Assembly: GCA_902812475.1 (NCBI GenBank)
Contig: CADDZP010000001.1
Span: 1-34,684 of the forward strand
Reading direction: 5' to 3'
DNA: 34,684 nucleotides
From: Actinomycetota bacterium
Lineage (GTDB): Bacteria > Actinomycetota > Acidimicrobiia > Acidimicrobiales > AC-14
Positions 22,420 through 31,393 of the stretch are shown in pieces. The position numbers and the translations under genes were made by a program. The notes under the pieces are model-generated. The model had not been told where the DNA came from. It searched no databases and saw nothing but the letters and a program-made list of their open reading frames with translations. Each line of letters starts with the position of its first letter. The stretch's first letter is position 1.

Positions 22420-24800
22420 TGACCGCCGTCAGGCTGCGTCTCGCGAGCGAGTTCCGATCCCGCCGGAAGGCGTGGATCGGGCTCGCGATTCTCGTGGGCG
22501 TGTCCGCTGGCTCGGTCATCGCTGCGGTCGCCGGCGCCCGCCGCACCGATACCGCCTACCCGCGCTTTCTTTCGTGGTCCAAGGCCCCTGACATCTTCGT
22601 GTTCTCATCCGGGGAAGAGAGCTATTCGTTCGCCCAGATCCCGCCGGAGCAGCTCACCGCGCTTCCGCAGGTCGCGCAATCGGCCACAGGGGCGGGCTTT
22701 CAGGTCCTCTCGCCCGCGGAGGTCACCCTCCAGGTTCCCGCCGACAGCCGGATCCCGTACCAGTTCTTCCACCGCAAGATGCTCGCCGGTCGTCAGCCGA
22801 GGCTCGACAGCCCCGACGAGGTGTCGATCAGCTTCCAGCTGGCCAAGGCGCGCCACCTCGACGTCGGTGACCGCCTTGTTGTGCAGATGCTCGCAGCAGG
22901 ACCCGACGGCACGCCCACACCCACGACGGTCAGCTTCAAGGTCGTCGGCGTGGACGCCGCCGCCAGTGAGTTCCCGCCGCAGACCGGCACGGGCGTGGAC
23001 GTGGCCTGGGCGACTCCTGCCTTCTACCGCGCCAACGTCGAGCGGTTCCCGTCGTTCGTGACGACCGTGCTTCGACTGCACCACGGCTCTGCTGACGTCC
23101 CGGCCGTGCAAGCGGAGATCACGCGGCTTGCGGGCGGGAAGCCGGTGACAGCGTTTCCTCTCGCCGACCAGAGCGTGAACACGCAGCACTCGATCCATCT
23201 GCAGGCGGTCGCCCTCTGGCTACTCGCTGGTTTGCTTGCGCTCACCGCCGTGCTCGTGCTCGTGCAGCTTCTGGTTCGCCAGAGCGTGCTCGAGTCGTCG
23301 GACCATCCGAGCTTGCGCGCCATCGGGATGAGCGGCCTGCAGCTCCTGGCCGTCGGGACGGGCCGTGGCGCGGTCGTGGGCGTCGTCGGCGCCACTGTGG
23401 CCGTCGTCGTGGCCCTGCTGCTTTCGCCTCTGCTGCCCGTCGGACTGGCGCGCGTCGCCGAACCCCACCCCGGCTTCGCGGTCGACACAGTCGCGATCGG
23501 GCTCGGTGCGCTCGCGACCGTCGCGCTCGTGGCCGCCACGGCAGCGGTCTCGTCGTGGCGTGCCGGACGTCTCGTCGTCGCGGGCGGGCCTGTCGGAGGT
23601 GCCCGCCCGTCGGCACTGGCTCAGGTCCTCTCGCAGCGCGGTGCGTCGGCGCCCGTCACAACCGGCGTGCGCCTGGCGTTGGAGGCGGGCAGAGGGCCGA
23701 CCGCAGTGCCGGTGCGCAGCACGATCGTGGGCGCCGTCGTCGGTGTGGCGGCCCTGGCGACCGCGCTCGGCTTCGGCGCCAGCCTGGGCCATCTGCTGGC
23801 CACGCCCCGTCTGTACGGCGTGGGTTGGGACGCAAGCGTCACCACCACCTCCAGCGACGATGTCGCGCCCGCGCTCGACGCCGTGCGCGCCGATCCCAGG
23901 ATCGCGGATCTGGCGGTCGGGTATTCGGGCTTTCCGCTGGCCATCGGGTCCGTCCGCGCCGACGGGATCGCCCTCGACCGCGACAAGGGTGCGGCCTCCC
24001 TGATGCCGACGCCCATCGCCGGCCGGCAGCCGATTGCGCCGGACGAGATCATGCTCGGCGCCCGAACGATGGCCGAGGCGCACGTCCGGCTCGGCGACAC
24101 GGTGCGCGCCTCTCTCGCCGGCAGTCCACCAGTGACGTTCCGCGTTGTCGGCAAGGGCGTGTTCCCATCGCTGAGCGACGCGCTGGGCCTCGGCAAGGGG
24201 GCGGCGACCACCACCGCCGGACTGAAGCGGTCGCTGGCGCCGGGCATCGACGCCCCGCCACTCGAGATCGGCCTCATCCGCTTCCGGCCCGGCGTCGACA
24301 AGAAGGGCACCATCGCCGACCTCGCCCACCGGGTAACCGACACAGGGAGCACCGTCATCGCTCCCGAGAAGCCCGTCGATCTGGTCAACTTCGGGCGCGT
24401 GCAGAGCCTGCCGCTCGTGCTGGCCGCGCTGCTCGGCACCCTTGCTGCGGCCACCCTCGCTCATCTCATGGTGACGTCGATCCGCAGGCGCCGGCGTGAC
24501 CTTGCCGTGCTCAAGACGCTCGGGTTCTCGTCACGACAGGTCCGTGGCACGGTCGCGTCACAGGCGACGACGCTGGGCGTCGTGGCCGCAGTGGTCGGCA
24601 TTCCCGTCGGCGCCGCGTGCGGTCGATGGGTGTGGATCGTGTTCGCCCGTCAACTTGGCATCGTCCCGCGGCCCGCCATTCCCGTCCTGATGTTCCTCGT
24701 TCTGGGGTTGGCGGCCCTCGTGGTCGCCAACCTCATTGCCGTCCTGCCCGGGCGCGCTGCGGCGCGCCTTCGACCCGCTCCTGTGCTGAGATCGGAGTAG
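22416..24800 (+). CDS. FtsX-type ABC permease, full length
   Basis: This 794-residue membrane protein has the duplicated MacB/FtsX architecture. It starts with helix AWIGLAILVGVSAGSVIAAV and a first extracytoplasmic domain, followed by a set of membrane helices at about 255-390. A second N-terminal-like helix comes next (TIVGAVVGVAALATALGFGA), then a second extracytoplasmic domain. The final FtsX helices include LAALLGTLAAATLAHLMV, TTLGVVAAVVGIPVGAA and LVLGLAALVVANLIAVL. The cytoplasmic loop RRRRDLAVLKTLGFSSRQV is the classic ATPase-contact region of FtsX permeases. The start is GTG at 22416 or ATG at 22419, with a GTGA overlap to the preceding permease. It works with the ATPase at 20142-20924. 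The transported substrate is unknown. Confidence 0.9.
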   Translation: MMTAVRLRLASEFRSRRKAWIGLAILVGVSAGSVIAAVAGARRTDTAYPRFLSWSKAPDIFVFSSGEESYSFAQIPPEQLTALPQVAQSATGAGFQVLSPAEVTLQVPADSRIPYQFFHRKMLAGRQPRLDSPDEVSISFQLAKARHLDVGDRLVVQMLAAGPDGTPTPTTVSFKVVGVDAAASEFPPQTGTGVDVAWATPAFYRANVERFPSFVTTVLRLHHGSADVPAVQAEITRLAGGKPVTAFPLADQSVNTQHSIHLQAVALWLLAGLLALTAVLVLVQLLVRQSVLESSDHPSLRAIGMSGLQLLAVGTGRGAVVGVVGATVAVVVALLLSPLLPVGLARVAEPHPGFAVDTVAIGLGALATVALVAATAAVSSWRAGRLVVAGGPVGGARPSALAQVLSQRGASAPVTTGVRLALEAGRGPTAVPVRSTIVGAVVGVAALATALGFGASLGHLLATPRLYGVGWDASVTTTSSDDVAPALDAVRADPRIADLAVGYSGFPLAIGSVRADGIALDRDKGAASLMPTPIAGRQPIAPDEIMLGARTMAEAHVRLGDTVRASLAGSPPVTFRVVGKGVFPSLSDALGLGKGAATTTAGLKRSLAPGIDAPPLEIGLIRFRPGVDKKGTIADLAHRVTDTGSTVIAPEKPVDLVNFGRVQSLPLVLAALLGTLAAATLAHLMVTSIRRRRRDLAVLKTLGFSSRQVRGTVASQATTLGVVAAVVGIPVGAACGRWVWIVFARQLGIVPRPAIPVLMFLVLGLAALVVANLIAVLPGRAAARLRPAPVLRSE

Positions 24801-24805
24801 AGAAA

Positions 24806-26971
24806 ATGGCAACCGCTCTCGAACGTGTGATGGCCGGCCCGGCACCGGCCGAGGTCGAGAAGGAGCGACGGCCGCGGCCGGTTGCGCTCCTCTACGCGCC
24901 GCTCGCCATCGCCTTGGGCGTCGTGCCCGCGATCGTCGCCCGCGACGCCGACGGTCAGGTCGGCCAGTGGGTCCGGGTGGGCCTGATCCTGGCGTGGGCG
25001 GTCGCCGGGGCCGTGGCGACCCGCCGCCGCCCGGACGAGCACATCGGCCCGCTCGCTCTCCGGGCCACGGCCATCGGCGCCGTTGGAAGCGCCTCTGCGT
25101 CGTTGCTGGCGGCGAACGGTCACGGAGTGCACATGGCGTCGGGCGTCGTCGACGTTCTTCAGTTCGTGCAGTCTCTCGCCGTCGGCGTGCTGCCGATCGC
25201 GGCCATGCACGTCATCCTCGGCCTGCCCGACGGCTTCTGCCGTGTCGCCCGGTGGGCGTTGATCGCCGGCTATCCGATCGGTGCGCTCGTGGGCGTCCTG
25301 CTGTGGACCCAACGTCCCGGCATCGTCCTGTGGCCGGTCGTGTTGGAGTCTGTCCTCGCCGCCACCATCGGCGTGGCTGGGTCCAATCATCGGTACCGCC
25401 GGTCGTCTGGCGTCGAGCGTCAGCGCATGCAGTGGTTCGGGTGGGCCGTCTCGGTCGGCACCGAGGTCGTGCTGATCGTCCTCGCCCTGCGCGTGCTGGC
25501 CGGCTGGCCGCCCCACGTCGGCGTGGTCTGCGCAGCGGCCACCCTGCCGATCCCCGTCGCCCTGATCGTCGGCTCGTCGAACAAGCTGATCGGGCGCATC
25601 GACCGCCTGCTGGCGCAGACGGTGTCGATCGCCGGGCTCAGCCTCGTCGTGGTCGTCGTGTACCTCGTGATCGTGCTCGGTCTGGGGCGGGTGCCGACGC
25701 ACTCCGAGCGTTCGCTGCTCGTCCTGTCGATGATTGCGGCCGGCGTCGCCGCCGCTCTCTACCTTCCGACGCGCGAGCGCTTGGCCCGCTTCTCCAACCG
25801 TCTCGTGTACGGCGAGCGGGAGGCCCCCGACATGGTGCTGCGCACGTTCGGCACCCGGCTGTCGCGTGCGGTCCCGCTCGACGAGCTGCTCCTGCAGGTC
25901 GCGGAGAGCCTGCGCAAGACGCTCGCCCTGCGGGCCGCCGAGGTGTGGACGGGATCGGGTGGCCGCCTCGAGCGCACGGTGTCGGTGCCCGACGTCAAGC
26001 GAGCATCGGTCACGCTGTCGCCCGACGAAGAGACGGTGGTGGCCCGGGCAGGCGTGTCGGGACCGGCGTGGCTGCAGGTCTGGCTGCCGCAGCTCCTCGC
26101 CGGTCGGGAGGACGCCGTCATCCGGGTGGCGCCGATCACCCACTCCGGCCAGCTGCTCGGGCTCATCGTCGCCGTACGCCCGCCCAACGGCGACGCCTTC
26201 CGCACCGACGACGAGACGGTGCTGGCGGAGCTGGCGCGCCAGGTCGGCCTCGCCCTGCACAACGTGCAACTGGACTCCGCCCTGCAGGCGTCCCTCGACG
26301 AGGTGCGCCGTCAGGCCGAGGAGCTGCGCGCCTCTCGCGCCCGCATCGTCGCCTCCGCCGACGCGGCCCGGCGCCAGATCGAGCGCAACCTCCACGACGG
26401 TGCCCAGCAGCAGCTGGTCGCCCTCGCCGTGAACCTGCGACTGGCGCGCCAGCTGGCCGAAGCCGATCCCGACACGTCGAAGACCATGCTCGATCAGCTG
26501 GGACACGACCTGCAGGAAGCCGTGCAGCAGCTGCGGGACCTGGCCCACGGCATCTACCCGCCGCTGCTGATGGACCGCGGGCTGGTGGAGGCCCTCCGTG
26601 CGGCCGCCGGCCGGGCTGCGCTCCCCACCGACGTCGAAGCCGAGGACGTTGGCCGCTTCAGCCCCGACGTCGAGGCCGCCGTCTACTTCTGCTGCCTCGA
26701 AGCGCTCCAGAACGCGGGCAAGCACGCGGGCGAGGGGGCGTCGGCGACGATCCACGTCTGGCAGGAAGAAGGAGCGTTGCTCTTCGACGTGGCCGACAAC
26801 GGAGCCGGTTTCGACCCGTCGTCGCGTCCACACCTCGGCGCCGGCTTCACCAACATGAGCGACCGCGTGGGTGCCATCGGCGGCAGCCTCAAGGTCCGGT
26901 CGGCGCCCGGCAAGGGCACCAAGATCTCCGGCCGGATCCCCGTCAGCGAGCCGGCCCCGGCCGTCAGCTAG
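24806..26971 (+). CDS. Membrane histidine kinase, NarL-type (HisKA_3) with GAF domain
   Basis: This sensor kinase has 721 residues. The N-terminal third carries several membrane helices (for example 26-45, 55-72, 86-103, 120-139, 147-167, 174-192, 211-232, 236-256, 271-293 and 302-320). A GAF-like domain (about 355-490) and a short coiled coil follow. The H-box RRQIERNLHDGAQQQL has phospho-acceptor His530, diagnostic of HisKA_3, and LRDLAHGIYPPLL is the usual segment after it. The ATPase part shows ALQNAGKHA and DVADNGAGFD. It follows the permease after five bases with GGAG at 24794-24797. Likely partners are the NarL regulator at 27455-28123 and the receiver-cyclase at 18812-20152. It overlaps the convergent regulator by the shared stop sequence CTAG. 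Confidence 0.92.
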   Translation: MATALERVMAGPAPAEVEKERRPRPVALLYAPLAIALGVVPAIVARDADGQVGQWVRVGLILAWAVAGAVATRRRPDEHIGPLALRATAIGAVGSASASLLAANGHGVHMASGVVDVLQFVQSLAVGVLPIAAMHVILGLPDGFCRVARWALIAGYPIGALVGVLLWTQRPGIVLWPVVLESVLAATIGVAGSNHRYRRSSGVERQRMQWFGWAVSVGTEVVLIVLALRVLAGWPPHVGVVCAAATLPIPVALIVGSSNKLIGRIDRLLAQTVSIAGLSLVVVVVYLVIVLGLGRVPTHSERSLLVLSMIAAGVAAALYLPTRERLARFSNRLVYGEREAPDMVLRTFGTRLSRAVPLDELLLQVAESLRKTLALRAAEVWTGSGGRLERTVSVPDVKRASVTLSPDEETVVARAGVSGPAWLQVWLPQLLAGREDAVIRVAPITHSGQLLGLIVAVRPPNGDAFRTDDETVLAELARQVGLALHNVQLDSALQASLDEVRRQAEELRASRARIVASADAARRQIERNLHDGAQQQLVALAVNLRLARQLAEADPDTSKTMLDQLGHDLQEAVQQLRDLAHGIYPPLLMDRGLVEALRAAAGRAALPTDVEAEDVGRFSPDVEAAVYFCCLEALQNAGKHAGEGASATIHVWQEEGALLFDVADNGAGFDPSSRPHLGAGFTNMSDRVGAIGGSLKVRSAPGKGTKISGRIPVSEPAPAVS

Positions 26972-27372
26972 GCGCCGCTCGAGCCGTTGCTGCTCGCCGC
27001 GCCGGCACCGTCCCACGTCGAGCGCAGGATCTGGGGGCCGAACTCGTCCTTGTTGATGTAGGCGGCGGCGCCGCTCCGGAGGGCGTCGGCGGGCAGGTCG
27101 TCGCTGGCGTAGGTCGAGAGGAGGACGACGCACACGTCGGGATGGGCGTCGTGGATGCGCCGGGACGCCTCGATGCCGTTGATGCCCGGCATGTTGATGT
27201 CCATCAGGACGAGCCGGGGGCGGAGGGCCTCGACCTGGGCCACGGCGTCCTCACCCGACTCCGCCTCGCCCACGACCTCGAAGCCGGGCGTCACCCGCAC
27301 GACCGTCTTGGCCGCCATTCTGAACGGCGGCTGGTCGTCGACGACCAGAACGGAGACGGCCTCATCTGCCAC
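26968..27372 (-). CDS. Single-domain response regulator
   Basis: This receiver has about 134 residues with acidic VVDDQPPF, phospho-acceptor Asp58 in VLMDINMPG and a Thr in VLLSTYAS. The Lys occurs in AAYINKDEFG. After the receiver only a Ser/Gly/Ala tail remains, so there is no output domain. GTG at 27372 has GGAGG three bases upstream; ATG at 27390 and GTG at 27399 are in-frame alternatives. The gene converges on the histidine kinase and both stop codons lie in the palindrome CTAG. It could be a phosphate sink or a phosphotransfer partner for that kinase. Confidence 0.85.
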   Translation of the reverse strand: MADEAVSVLVVDDQPPFRMAAKTVVRVTPGFEVVGEAESGEDAVAQVEALRPRLVLMDINMPGINGIEASRRIHDAHPDVCVVLLSTYASDDLPADALRSGAAAYINKDEFGPQILRSTWDGAGAASSNGSSGA

Positions 27373-27454
27373 GGCCCTCCATCGTCCCATTTCGGACACG
27401 CCTCGCCCACCGTGAGGGCATGTGTCGCGGGGTGGGGCTATCCCCCCTGCGCGC

Positions 27455-28123
27455 CTAGGACTGGCGGTCGGCGAGGAACAGCAGCACGGCCTTCACTCGG
27501 CGGTGGATCTCCGGCTCTTCCCCGAGGGCCAGCTTGGAGAAGATCGAGTTGATGTGCTTTTCGACGGCGCGCTCCGACAGGACGAGCGTCTCGGCGATGC
27601 CGGCGTTGTTCTTGCCCTGGGCCATCTCCGAGAGAATCTCGGTCTCCCGCGGGGTCAGCTGGCGGAGCGGCGATTCCGCAGCGCGGGAGCGGGCCGCGAC
27701 GAGGGCGTCGATCACCTTGGGGTCGATGACCGACCCGCCGCGCGCGACCTCTTGGATCGCGCTCGTGAGCTGGTTGCCGTCGGAGACCCGCTCCTTGAGC
27801 AGGTAGCCGCGGCCCTGGGAGCCGTGCTCGAGGAAGGCGAGGGCGTACTGCGGGTCGGCGTACTGGCTGAGCACGACGACGCCGGCGTCGGGCTGATGCT
27901 CGCGCAGGTGGGCTGCGGCCCGGATCCCCTCGTCGGTGTTGGTCGGCGGCATGCGGATGTCGGTCAGAACCACGTCGGGTTTCTCGTCGTCGATGGCCTT
28001 GAGCAGCGAGTCGAGGTCCTCGCACACCGCCGCAAGGTCGAGGTCGGCCTGCGCCTCGATCAGCTGGCGGATGCCTTCGCGCACCAGGTAGTGATCCTCG
28101 GCCAGCACCACGCGTAGAGCCAC
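27455..28123 (-). CDS. NarL/LuxR-family response regulator
   Basis: This 222-residue transcription regulator has a receiver with AEDHYLVREG, phospho-acceptor Asp55 in LTDIRMPPTN and Lys in GYLLKERVSD. The C-terminal LuxR helix-turn-helix (about 153-200) contains LTPRETEILSEMAQG and SERAVEKHINSIFSKL. The receiver is strikingly similar to that of the receiver-cyclase at 18812-20152 (shared VVLSQY/VILSQY, DP-YA, GYLLK and ID/LDPK-I-ALV segments). Both may therefore be targets of one HisKA_3 kinase. The GTG start has no Shine-Dalgarno but has TAACCT at -12 to -7, so the mRNA is probably leaderless. It is divergent from hom across 35 bases. Confidence 0.93.
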   Translation of the reverse strand: MALRVVLAEDHYLVREGIRQLIEAQADLDLAAVCEDLDSLLKAIDDEKPDVVLTDIRMPPTNTDEGIRAAAHLREHQPDAGVVVLSQYADPQYALAFLEHGSQGRGYLLKERVSDGNQLTSAIQEVARGGSVIDPKVIDALVAARSRAAESPLRQLTPRETEILSEMAQGKNNAGIAETLVLSERAVEKHINSIFSKLALGEEPEIHRRVKAVLLFLADRQS

Positions 28124-28129
28124 GGCTGC

Positions 28130-28135
28130 AGGTTA
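28130..28135 (-). promoter_or_regulatory. Leaderless -10 element of the NarL-type regulator
   Basis: The minus strand reads TAACCT followed by GCAGCC and the GTG start at 28123, so the hexamer occupies -12 to -7 with the start codon at +1. No Shine-Dalgarno or clear -35 is visible. Confidence 0.5.
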
Positions 28136-28146
28136 TGGCTCGCAGG

Positions 28147-28152
28147 TACCTT
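28147..28152 (+). promoter_or_regulatory. Leaderless -10 element of hom
   Basis: TACCTT is followed by TGATCC and the GTG start of hom at 28159, so the hexamer occupies -12 to -7. No Shine-Dalgarno is present. With the opposite element at 28130-28135, the whole 35-base gap is explained as two back-to-back leaderless promoters. Confidence 0.5.
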
Positions 28153-28158
28153 TGATCC

Positions 28159-29445
28159 GTGGATCCCGCCGTCATAAGGGTCGGGCTGCTCGGCTGCGGC
28201 AACGTGGGCGGTGCGCTCGTCGAGCTGGTCGACGAGCAACGGGACGCGATCGCCGACCGCACCGGCATGCGCCTCGACGTGGCGCGGGTTGCCGTGCGCA
28301 ACACCGCCAAGCAGCGGGCCGTTGCGCTCGGGCCCGACGTCCTGACCCACGACGCCTTGGCTGTCGTCGATGACCCGTCGATCGACGTGGTCGTCGAGCT
28401 GATCGGCGGCATCGAGCCGGCCCGGGAACTCATCCTGACCGCCCTCGCCAACGGCAAGGCCGTCGTCACCGGGAACAAGGAACTGCTCGCCAACGTCGGC
28501 GGCGAGCTGTTCGAGGCGGCCGAGAAGGCGGGCGTCGACCTCCTCTTCGAGGCCGCGGTTGCGGGTGGCATCCCCCTGATCAGGCCGCTGCGCGAGTCCC
28601 TGGCGGGCGACCGGGTGCAGCGCATCCTCGGCATCGTGAACGGGACGACCAACTTCATCCTCACGCGCATGACCGAGGAGGGCTCGACGTTCCACGAGGC
28701 CCTGGCCGAGGCTCAGGAGCTCGGGTACGCCGAGCGCGATCCCACCGCCGACGTCGAGGGCTTCGACGCCGCCGCCAAGGCCGCCATCATCGCCACCGTC
28801 GCCTTCGGCGTACGGGTCGTGGCAGGCGACGTCTACAACGAGGGCATCTCCGGCGTCACGCCGGCCGACATCGCCTTCGCCCGGCGTCTGGGCTACGTCG
28901 TCAAGCTGCTCGTCATGGCCGAGGCCGATTCTCGAGGTGTGGCCGTCCGTGTACACCCAGCGATGGTTCCTGCCGACCACCCGCTGGCCGCCGTGCGGGA
29001 GTCCTTCAACGCCGTGTTCATCGAGGGCGCGGCCGTCGGGGACCTGATGCTCTACGGCCGCGGCGCAGGCGGGCGCCCGACGGCGTCCGCTGTGCTCGGT
29101 GACGTCATCGACGCCGCCGCCAACCGCCGCCGCGGCACGCACGCCGGGCTCGGCATGCTCGGCAAGGCGCGCATCCGCCACATCGAGGAGCTGTCCTCCG
29201 AGTACTACATCGCCCTCGAGGTCGTTGATCGTCCCGGCGTCCTGGCCGCCGTTGCCGGCGTCTTCGGCGACAACGGCGTTTCCATCAAGCAGATGGAGCA
29301 GGAGGGCATCGGCAAGGACGCCCGCCTCATCCTCATCACCCACACCGCCGTGGAGCGGGCCATGCAGGCGACGCTGGCCGACCTTCGCGACCTCGACGTC
29401 GTCGATCGCGTCGGCAGCCTGCTTCGCGTCGTGGGATCGGGTTAG
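28159..29445 (+). CDS. hom: Homoserine dehydrogenase
   Basis: This enzyme reduces aspartate semialdehyde to homoserine, at the branch to threonine and methionine. The NAD(P)-binding loop is [29 protein letters not shown] and [14 protein letters not shown] carry catalytic-core residues. The segment [11 protein letters not shown] and the block [17 protein letters not shown] are family signatures. The last 80 or so residues ([21 protein letters not shown]) are an ACT domain, which usually mediates feedback inhibition by threonine. The length of 428 residues is typical for Gram-positive enzymes. GTG start with a leaderless promoter. thrC follows after eight bases. Confidence 0.97.
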   Translation: MDPAVIRVGLLGCGNVGGALVELVDEQRDAIADRTGMRLDVARVAVRNTAKQRAVALGPDVLTHDALAVVDDPSIDVVVELIGGIEPARELILTALANGKAVVTGNKELLANVGGELFEAAEKAGVDLLFEAAVAGGIPLIRPLRESLAGDRVQRILGIVNGTTNFILTRMTEEGSTFHEALAEAQELGYAERDPTADVEGFDAAAKAAIIATVAFGVRVVAGDVYNEGISGVTPADIAFARRLGYVVKLLVMAEADSRGVAVRVHPAMVPADHPLAAVRESFNAVFIEGAAVGDLMLYGRGAGGRPTASAVLGDVIDAAANRRRGTHAGLGMLGKARIRHIEELSSEYYIALEVVDRPGVLAAVAGVFGDNGVSIKQMEQEGIGKDARLILITHTAVERAMQATLADLRDLDVVDRVGSLLRVVGSG

Positions 29446-29453
29446 GGGATCGG

Positions 29454-30497
29454 GTGCCGGTCGGCTGGCGGGGCGTCATCGAGGAGTACCGCTCGTTCCT
29501 TCCCGTGAGCGACGAGACGCCGGTCGTCACGTTGCTGGAGGGCGGCACGCCGCTCCTGCTCGCTCCCCGCCTCTCCCAGCGCGTCGGTGCACGCGTGTAC
29601 CTGAAGTACGAGGGCCTCAACCCCACGGGTTCGTTCAAGGACCGGGGGATGACGATGGCGATCTCCAAGGCCGTCGAGGATGGCGCCAAGGCGGTGGTGT
29701 GCGCGTCGACGGGCAACACGTCGGCGGCGGCGGCCGCCTACGGGGCGCGCGCCGGTCTGACCTGCGCCGTGCTCATTCCCGAGGGGCACATCGCACTGGG
29801 CAAGTTGGCGCAGGCACTCATCCACGGGGCCAAGGTCCTGCAGGTGCGGGGAAACTTCGACCAGGCCCTGGCCATCGTCCGCGAGCTGGGCGACCACGCG
29901 CCGGTCACGGTCGTGAACTCCACCAATCCGTTCCGGCTCGAGGGCCAGAAGACGGCGTCGTTCGAAATCGTCGACGCCCTCGGCGACGCACCCGACTACC
30001 ACTGCATCCCCGTCGGCAACGCCGGCAACATCACCGCCTACTGGAAGGGCTACCGCGAGTTCCAGGACGCCGGGCGGGCAACCAAGCTGCCCAAGATGCT
30101 CGGGTTCCAGGCCGCCGGTGCCGCCCCCCTGGTGCTCGGCCACCCCGTCGAGCACCCCGAGACCATCGCCACCGCCATCCGCATCGGCAACCCGGCCTCC
30201 TGGTACGGCGCCACGGCGGCCGCGGTCGAGTCGGGCGGCGGCATCAGCGCCGTCACCGACGAGCAGATCCTGGAGGCGTACCGCTTCCTGGCGTCGGAGG
30301 AGTCGGTGTTCTGCGAGCCGGCGAGCGCCGCCTCGGTGGCCGGGCTGCTGTCCACGAGCGTGGCCGAGGGCTCGACGGTGGTGTGCGTGCTGACCGGGCA
30401 CGGGCTGAAGGACCCCGATCGAGCGATCTCGGAGATCGCCGTCCCCTCCGCCGTCGACGCCGACTACGGCGCCATCCGGGCCGAGCTGGGGCTGTAG
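29454..30497 (+). CDS. thrC: Threonine synthase
   Basis: This PLP enzyme of fold type II converts O-phosphohomoserine to threonine. Lys62 in [12 protein letters not shown] forms the internal aldimine. [19 protein letters not shown] is the substrate carboxylate loop and [15 protein letters not shown] the PLP phosphate-binding loop. The length of 347 residues matches the short actinobacterial form. The GTG start at 29454 follows the hom stop by eight bases, with AGGGGAT near the stop as a possible Shine-Dalgarno. No homoserine kinase (thrB) follows in this window, so that gene must be elsewhere or replaced. Confidence 0.96.
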   Translation: MPVGWRGVIEEYRSFLPVSDETPVVTLLEGGTPLLLAPRLSQRVGARVYLKYEGLNPTGSFKDRGMTMAISKAVEDGAKAVVCASTGNTSAAAAAYGARAGLTCAVLIPEGHIALGKLAQALIHGAKVLQVRGNFDQALAIVRELGDHAPVTVVNSTNPFRLEGQKTASFEIVDALGDAPDYHCIPVGNAGNITAYWKGYREFQDAGRATKLPKMLGFQAAGAAPLVLGHPVEHPETIATAIRIGNPASWYGATAAAVESGGGISAVTDEQILEAYRFLASEESVFCEPASAASVAGLLSTSVAEGSTVVCVLTGHGLKDPDRAISEIAVPSAVDADYGAIRAELGL

Positions 30498-31387
30498 CAG
30501 TCGACGTCTACGGTCCAGACGACGTCCGGGCCGCCTGCGCCTTCGTCGCCCAGCAGGCCCGCCTCGTGCGGATCGACCCGACGGCGCTGCGGCGCCTGAG
30601 CGCGTCGATCGGCGCTGAGCCCGCCGGCGACGCCGAGCGCCTCGATGTGGAGTTCGCGGTGATGTTCAACGCCGTGAACTTCGGCTCGGGCTGGCACCCG
30701 TACATGTCGAAGCTCCGGGGCAAGTCCGGCAACGTCACGCTGTCCACGCGGCTGCGCCAGCGGTTCGAGAGCGAAGGCCCGTTCACCGCCGAAGACCTGG
30801 CGAGCGTGACGGCCGACGACTGCGCCCGCGTCTTCGGCCAGCACCTCCATCCGCCCGTCGACGAGCTGATGGGCCTGTTCGCCCAGTCGTGGAACGACCT
30901 CGGGCGCTTCCTGCTCGACCGCTTCGATGGCTCGTTCGGCGGGCTGGTTGACGCCGCCGGCGGCTCCGCCGTGCGCCTCACCCGGCTGTTGCAGCAGATG
31001 CCGATGTACCGGGACGTCTCGTACTACGACGGCCATCCGGTGCCGTTCCTCAAGCGGGCCCAGATCACCGCATCCGACATCGGCGCCTTCGCCGACGTCG
31101 ACGATCTCACGCTGTTCGCCGACAACCTGGTTCCACACGTGCTGCGTGTGGAAGGCGTGCTCGTGCTCGACGACGATCTGACCGCGGACATCGACGCCCA
31201 GCGCCTGCTCGAGCCCGGTGGCCAGGCCGAGACCGAGCTCCGGGCCTGCGCCGTGCACACGGTCGAGCTGCTGTCCCAAGCGGTGGGCGTGCCTGCGCGC
31301 CGGCTCGACAACCGCCTGTGGCGCCGCGGCCAGGAGCCTCGTTTCAAGGCGTCACCCCGTCCCCGGGTGCGCACCGTCTACTACTGA
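30494..31387 (+). CDS. DUF2419 queuosine-salvage protein (Qng1-like N-glycosylase), start uncertain
   Basis: The product resembles the Q_salvage family (human C9orf64/QNG1), which releases queuine from queuosine 5'-phosphate. Matching blocks run in family order: an N-terminal helix [81 protein letters not shown] and [15 protein letters not shown]. No ATG, GTG or TTG lies where homology begins. GTA at 30494 overlaps the thrC stop in GTAG, a position like the GTGA junctions elsewhere. The canonical in-frame codons are GTG at 30383, which adds unlikely Arg-rich sequence, and GTG at 30566, which would remove the conserved first helix. The coordinate 30494 marks the homologous region, not a proven start. 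Confidence 0.75.
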   Translation, partial: VAVDVYGPDDVRAACAFVAQQARLVRIDPTALRRLSASIGAEPAGDAERLDVEFAVMFNAVNFGSGWHPYMSKLRGKSGNVTLSTRLRQRFESEGPFTAEDLASVTADDCARVFGQHLHPPVDELMGLFAQSWNDLGRFLLDRFDGSFGGLVDAAGGSAVRLTRLLQQMPMYRDVSYYDGHPVPFLKRAQITASDIGAFADVDDLTLFADNLVPHVLRVEGVLVLDDDLTADIDAQRLLEPGGQAETELRACAVHTVELLSQAVGVPARRLDNRLWRRGQEPRFKASPRPRVRTVYY

Positions 31388-31393
31388 CGGTCG

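Noticed and set aside
26968-26971. Two convergent genes sharing the palindromic stop CTAG
   Set aside because: A neat coincidence of two TAG stops, but no functional consequence can be argued from it.
24650-27133. Minus-strand open frame of 827 codons antisense to the histidine kinase
   Set aside because: Composition is Arg/Gln/His-rich and low complexity. The plus strand encodes a clear sensor kinase with all motifs.
27431-27448. Short G-run/C-run hairpin after the NarL-type regulator gene
   Set aside because: The stem is only about four base pairs, has no T-tract and is expected by chance in such GC-rich sequence.
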